Positions 5,438-7,844 of a stretch of 7,844 nt of DNA are shown here, in pieces; the first letter of the stretch is position 1, and each line of letters begins with the position of its first letter. Where the stretch lies: positions 1-7,844 of the forward strand of contig SKRY01000294.1 in the NCBI GenBank assembly GCA_007118235.1, in the 5' to 3' direction. The position numbers and the translations under genes were made by a program. The notes beneath the pieces are model-generated. The model made no database searches, had not been told where the DNA came from, and saw nothing but the letters and a program-made list of their open reading frames with translations. The stretch is from Candidatus Hydrogenedentota bacterium (GTDB lineage Bacteria; Hydrogenedentota; Hydrogenedentia; Hydrogenedentales; SLHB01).

Positions 5438-5455
5438 TAGATCTCATAAGAATGG
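5431..5455. repeat. Inverted repeat overlapping the candidate -10 box
   Basis: ATTCTTA (5433-5439) and TAAGAAT (5447-5453) are perfect inverted copies 7 bases apart, extendable by a G-T and a C-G pair to 5431/5455. The position over the -10 and likely transcript start would suit an operator, but no regulator gene is nearby. An A/T-rich inverted repeat can also arise by chance. Confidence 0.35.
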
Positions 5456-5610
5456 TGATGTTGGGTTCTGCCGAGGATCAAACGAGCCAAAGGGTATATG
5501 TGCCCACGCTTACCAAAACGAGAACCGCTCGGGACGGCGGACCGGTGTTCCAAGCCCCGCCGCATCATTAGACGACGTCGTGTGCCGCGGATTAAGAAAG
5601 GGAAATGAGG

Positions 5611-7844
5611 ATGTGGCAAGACATTTTGGAAGCAGGCAAACCGGGACGTATGGCCATGGCTATCCCGGCCATTGTGGTGGCGTTTTTGGCGGCTGGCGGA
5701 TTTGCCCTTGCGGTCTGGGCGGATACGGCGCCGGCCGAAGCTGAGGACGCGGGCACACCTGTTGGCGATCTGCCAGCGTTAGTTGAAGCCGCGTGGATTC
5801 ACGACGATCGTCAGTTCCAAGCCGAACGTGATTTTTCGGGCGAACCGTCCACGGCGCAGGACGCCTCGGGGGCGGTGGACGGGGTGAAGACCAGCGGTTT
5901 TGGATTTCACACGGCCAGCAACGAAGTGGATCCCTGGTGGCAGGTTGACTTGGGAGAGGTCCGCCGGCTCGACCGCGTGGTGGTCTACAACCGGACCGGC
6001 GGGCATGAGGCCCGCACGCGCGACATCCAGGTTCTGGTCTCGGAACATAGCCCGGAAGAGAGCGCGCCGGAGGATTTCCGTCTGGTCTACGAGCACGATG
6101 GGAGCCTCTTCCATGGGGCCGCCGAGAATGATCCGTTGATTGTCGGATTTGAGGAAGCGGTGGACGCGCGCATCGTCCGGCTAAGGATCCCCGGCACTTG
6201 TTCCTTTGCGTTGGTGGAGGTGGAGGTCTACGGAGCGGACGAGCCCGAGACCAACATCGCCCTGGGCAGACCCGCCGACCAAAAGAGCGTTGGACCCCAC
6301 TCATATCCCGGAACGCGGGGGCATCGGCTTCCCGAAAACACGTTTGCGATAGCGCACACCCGCGACGTTCTGGCGCGCGCGGAACGGCTGGCCGCCCGGC
6401 TTGAGGGCGAGGCGAAGGCGGCGCAACTCGCCCCGCTAACCGAGGAAGTGGCTGCGCTGAGCGATAAAGTGGAAGAGCTGGCCGCCGAGGCGGACATCGG
6501 CGTTGACGCGCGGCGCGAGGTTTACATGGCCAGCCGCCGGCTGCTGCGCGAGATTGCCTGGACCAACCCGGCGCTGACCGAAATTGACCGTCTGCTGTTC
6601 GTCAAGCGCCACGATCCCGGCCACCACATTCCGGGAGCCCTAATCCACATGGTCCATCAATCCTACGGCTTCGGCGCCAAGCCGGGTGGAGGACTTTATG
6701 TACTGGAAGCCCCCTTTTCCAACGATCCGAAGATGAAGAACCTGTTGGAAGACGCGGTTGTGGAGAACGGCCGTCTTGAGGGGCAGCGGCTGGAGCCGGG
6801 GGGCTTCTACCGGCCCGATGTCTCGTTCGACGGCGAAACCGTCTTGTTCGCCTACACCCAAGCCCTAGGCGAAAAGCCGGAGTGGTCGCCGCGTTCAAGC
6901 TACCACGTTTTTCGCGTCAACGCCGACGGCACGGGTCTTCAGCAGTTGACCGATGGAGCGTGGAACGACTTCGATCCCTGCTTCTTGCCCAGCGGCCGGA
7001 TTGCGTTCATGTCGGAGCGCCGGGGCGGTTACCTCCGCTGTGGCAGCTCCGCGCCGCGTTGGCCGTCGCCGGTGTACACCTTGCACGCAATGGAACCCGA
7101 CGGCAGCGACATCCACACCTTGAGTTATCACGAGACCCAAGAATGGAACCCAAGCATCACGCATGACGGGATGATCATCTACACGCGTTGGGATTACGTG
7201 GATCGCGACACGAACGTGGCTCACCATCCTTGGATCACCTACCCCGACGGCCGTGACGCCCGGGCCATCCACGGCAACTACCCCAGCCGGGAGACAGGCC
7301 GCCAAGGCCGGCCGTGGATGACGATGCAACTTCGCGCCATTCCGGGTTCGCACAAGTATGTGGCCGTGGCCGCCGCCCACCACGGACACGAGTTCGGTTC
7401 CGTGGTGCTCATTGATCCTCGGGAGCATGACGACGGAGCGATGTCGCAGGTGGAACGGCTCACGCTGGAAGTCCCCTTCCCAGAAGCCGAAGGGGTTGAG
7501 GCCGACACGATGGTCTACGGGACCCCGTGGCCGTTGAGCGAGGATGACTATCTGGTCGTCTACGACGGCGCGAGGGACGAGGAAGGCCGCGACCGGTACA
7601 ATCGCGGCATTTACTGGATGGACCGCGACGGCAACCGCGAGCTAATCTACCGCGACCCCAGCATTTCCGCCTATGCGCCCATGCCGCTGCGTCCGCGCTC
7701 CAAGCCGCCCGTGATTCCGCGCCAAACCGCGCGGGGCGGGACCAACGCCGAGACAGAGGCGGCGATCAGCGTGATGAATGTGTACGACAGCCAGTTCGAG
7801 TGGCCGGAAGGGACGAGAATTGACGCGCTCCGGATCATGCAAGT
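5611..7844 (+). CDS. HzsA-related exported protein with F5/8C-like domain and beta-propeller (partial, cut by right edge)
   Basis: An open frame of 744 codons runs off the window, so the C-terminus is missing. A hydrophobic segment at about residues 15-37 after K10/R13 should act as signal or membrane anchor. Residues ~85-208 look like an F5/8C (discoidin) domain: F-H-T then DPWWQVDLGEVRRLDRVVVY (107-126), closing VEVEVYG (202-208). Residues ~250-296 form an Ala/Glu/Leu-rich probable coiled coil. From ~395 on, propeller-like blades follow the 'HzsA-related' pattern: RPDVSFDGETVLFAY (401-415), NADGTGLQQLTDGAWNDFDP (437-456), SGRIAFMSERRGGYLRC (461-477), YTRWDYVDRDTNVAHH (524-539) and GSVVLIDPRE (596-605). 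True HzsA is the alpha subunit of anammox hydrazine synthase. Relatives in non-anammox bacteria have unknown roles and may bind haem in the part missing here. The start ATG 5611 is 8 bases after AAGAAAGGG; 5605 and 5650 are alternatives. Confidence 0.82.
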   Translation, partial: MWQDILEAGKPGRMAMAIPAIVVAFLAAGGFALAVWADTAPAEAEDAGTPVGDLPALVEAAWIHDDRQFQAERDFSGEPSTAQDASGAVDGVKTSGFGFHTASNEVDPWWQVDLGEVRRLDRVVVYNRTGGHEARTRDIQVLVSEHSPEESAPEDFRLVYEHDGSLFHGAAENDPLIVGFEEAVDARIVRLRIPGTCSFALVEVEVYGADEPETNIALGRPADQKSVGPHSYPGTRGHRLPENTFAIAHTRDVLARAERLAARLEGEAKAAQLAPLTEEVAALSDKVEELAAEADIGVDARREVYMASRRLLREIAWTNPALTEIDRLLFVKRHDPGHHIPGALIHMVHQSYGFGAKPGGGLYVLEAPFSNDPKMKNLLEDAVVENGRLEGQRLEPGGFYRPDVSFDGETVLFAYTQALGEKPEWSPRSSYHVFRVNADGTGLQQLTDGAWNDFDPCFLPSGRIAFMSERRGGYLRCGSSAPRWPSPVYTLHAMEPDGSDIHTLSYHETQEWNPSITHDGMIIYTRWDYVDRDTNVAHHPWITYPDGRDARAIHGNYPSRETGRQGRPWMTMQLRAIPGSHKYVAVAAAHHGHEFGSVVLIDPREHDDGAMSQVERLTLEVPFPEAEGVEADTMVYGTPWPLSEDDYLVVYDGARDEEGRDRYNRGIYWMDRDGNRELIYRDPSISAYAPMPLRPRSKPPVIPRQTARGGTNAETEAAISVMNVYDSQFEWPEGTRIDALRIMQ

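Noticed and set aside
5437..5619. Minus-strand frame of 60 codons opposite the leader of the large gene
   Set aside because: No ribosome binding site or recognised motif. It overlaps the likely promoter and leader of the plus-strand gene.
5310..5744. Plus-strand frame of 144 codons before the large gene
   Set aside because: It overlaps the HzsA-related gene by over 130 bases in another frame, crosses the transposase relic antisense, and ends in low-complexity Gly-rich sequence.
5611..7844. Calling the large gene a true hydrazine synthase subunit
   Set aside because: The similarity is to the HzsA-related group. The F5/8C-like fusion, absence of other hydrazine synthase genes and missing C-terminus do not support anammox metabolism.

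Overview
The window is about 60% G+C bacterial chromosome. It carries six complete protein genes, one large gene cut by the right edge, a probable gene tail at the left edge and a decayed transposase remnant. The best lineage clue is the large protein at the right end. It joins an F5/8C (discoidin)-like domain to a propeller region of the kind annotated as 'HzsA-related', which is common in Planctomycetota, Verrucomicrobiota, Hydrogenedentota and similar lineages. The DUF2851 gene and the Pro/Met/Asp/Glu-rich lipoproteins fit an environmental bacterium of that sort. The phylum is an inference and cannot be fixed from this window.

Layout. Positions 1-1561 (+) read as a compact operon: a possible hisD tail, then rsmD (16S rRNA m2G966 methyltransferase), overlapped by a FetB/UPF0014-type ABC permease. 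Positions 1562-1858 are non-coding and hold two hairpins, one a perfect 12-bp stem that probably terminates the two convergent units. Positions 1859-2759 (-) carry two small, related, extremely acidic lipoproteins built from Pro-Met-Asp/Glu repeats. Each has a strong ribosome binding site, and a 322-bp gap separates them. The upstream lipoprotein gene diverges from a DUF2851 gene (3056-4507, +). The DUF2851 gene meets a DUF417/RclC-like inner-membrane protein (4502-4972, -) tail to tail with a 6-bp overlap. Positions 4973-5610 are non-coding apart from the ~45-codon C-terminal relic of an ISL3-type transposase on the minus strand. A candidate promoter follows, leading into the large exported HzsA-related protein (5611 to the right edge, +), which runs off the window.

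No single pathway links these genes. rsmD is housekeeping, the permease is an orphan without its ATPase here, and the rest are envelope or unknown-function proteins. The most unusual items are the pair of Met-rich acidic lipoproteins, with internal and inter-gene repeats, and the HzsA-related multidomain protein. A weak hypothesis links the Met-rich lipoproteins and the RclC-like membrane protein through reactive-chlorine or oxidative stress. No CRISPR array, tRNA, rRNA or intact mobile element was seen.
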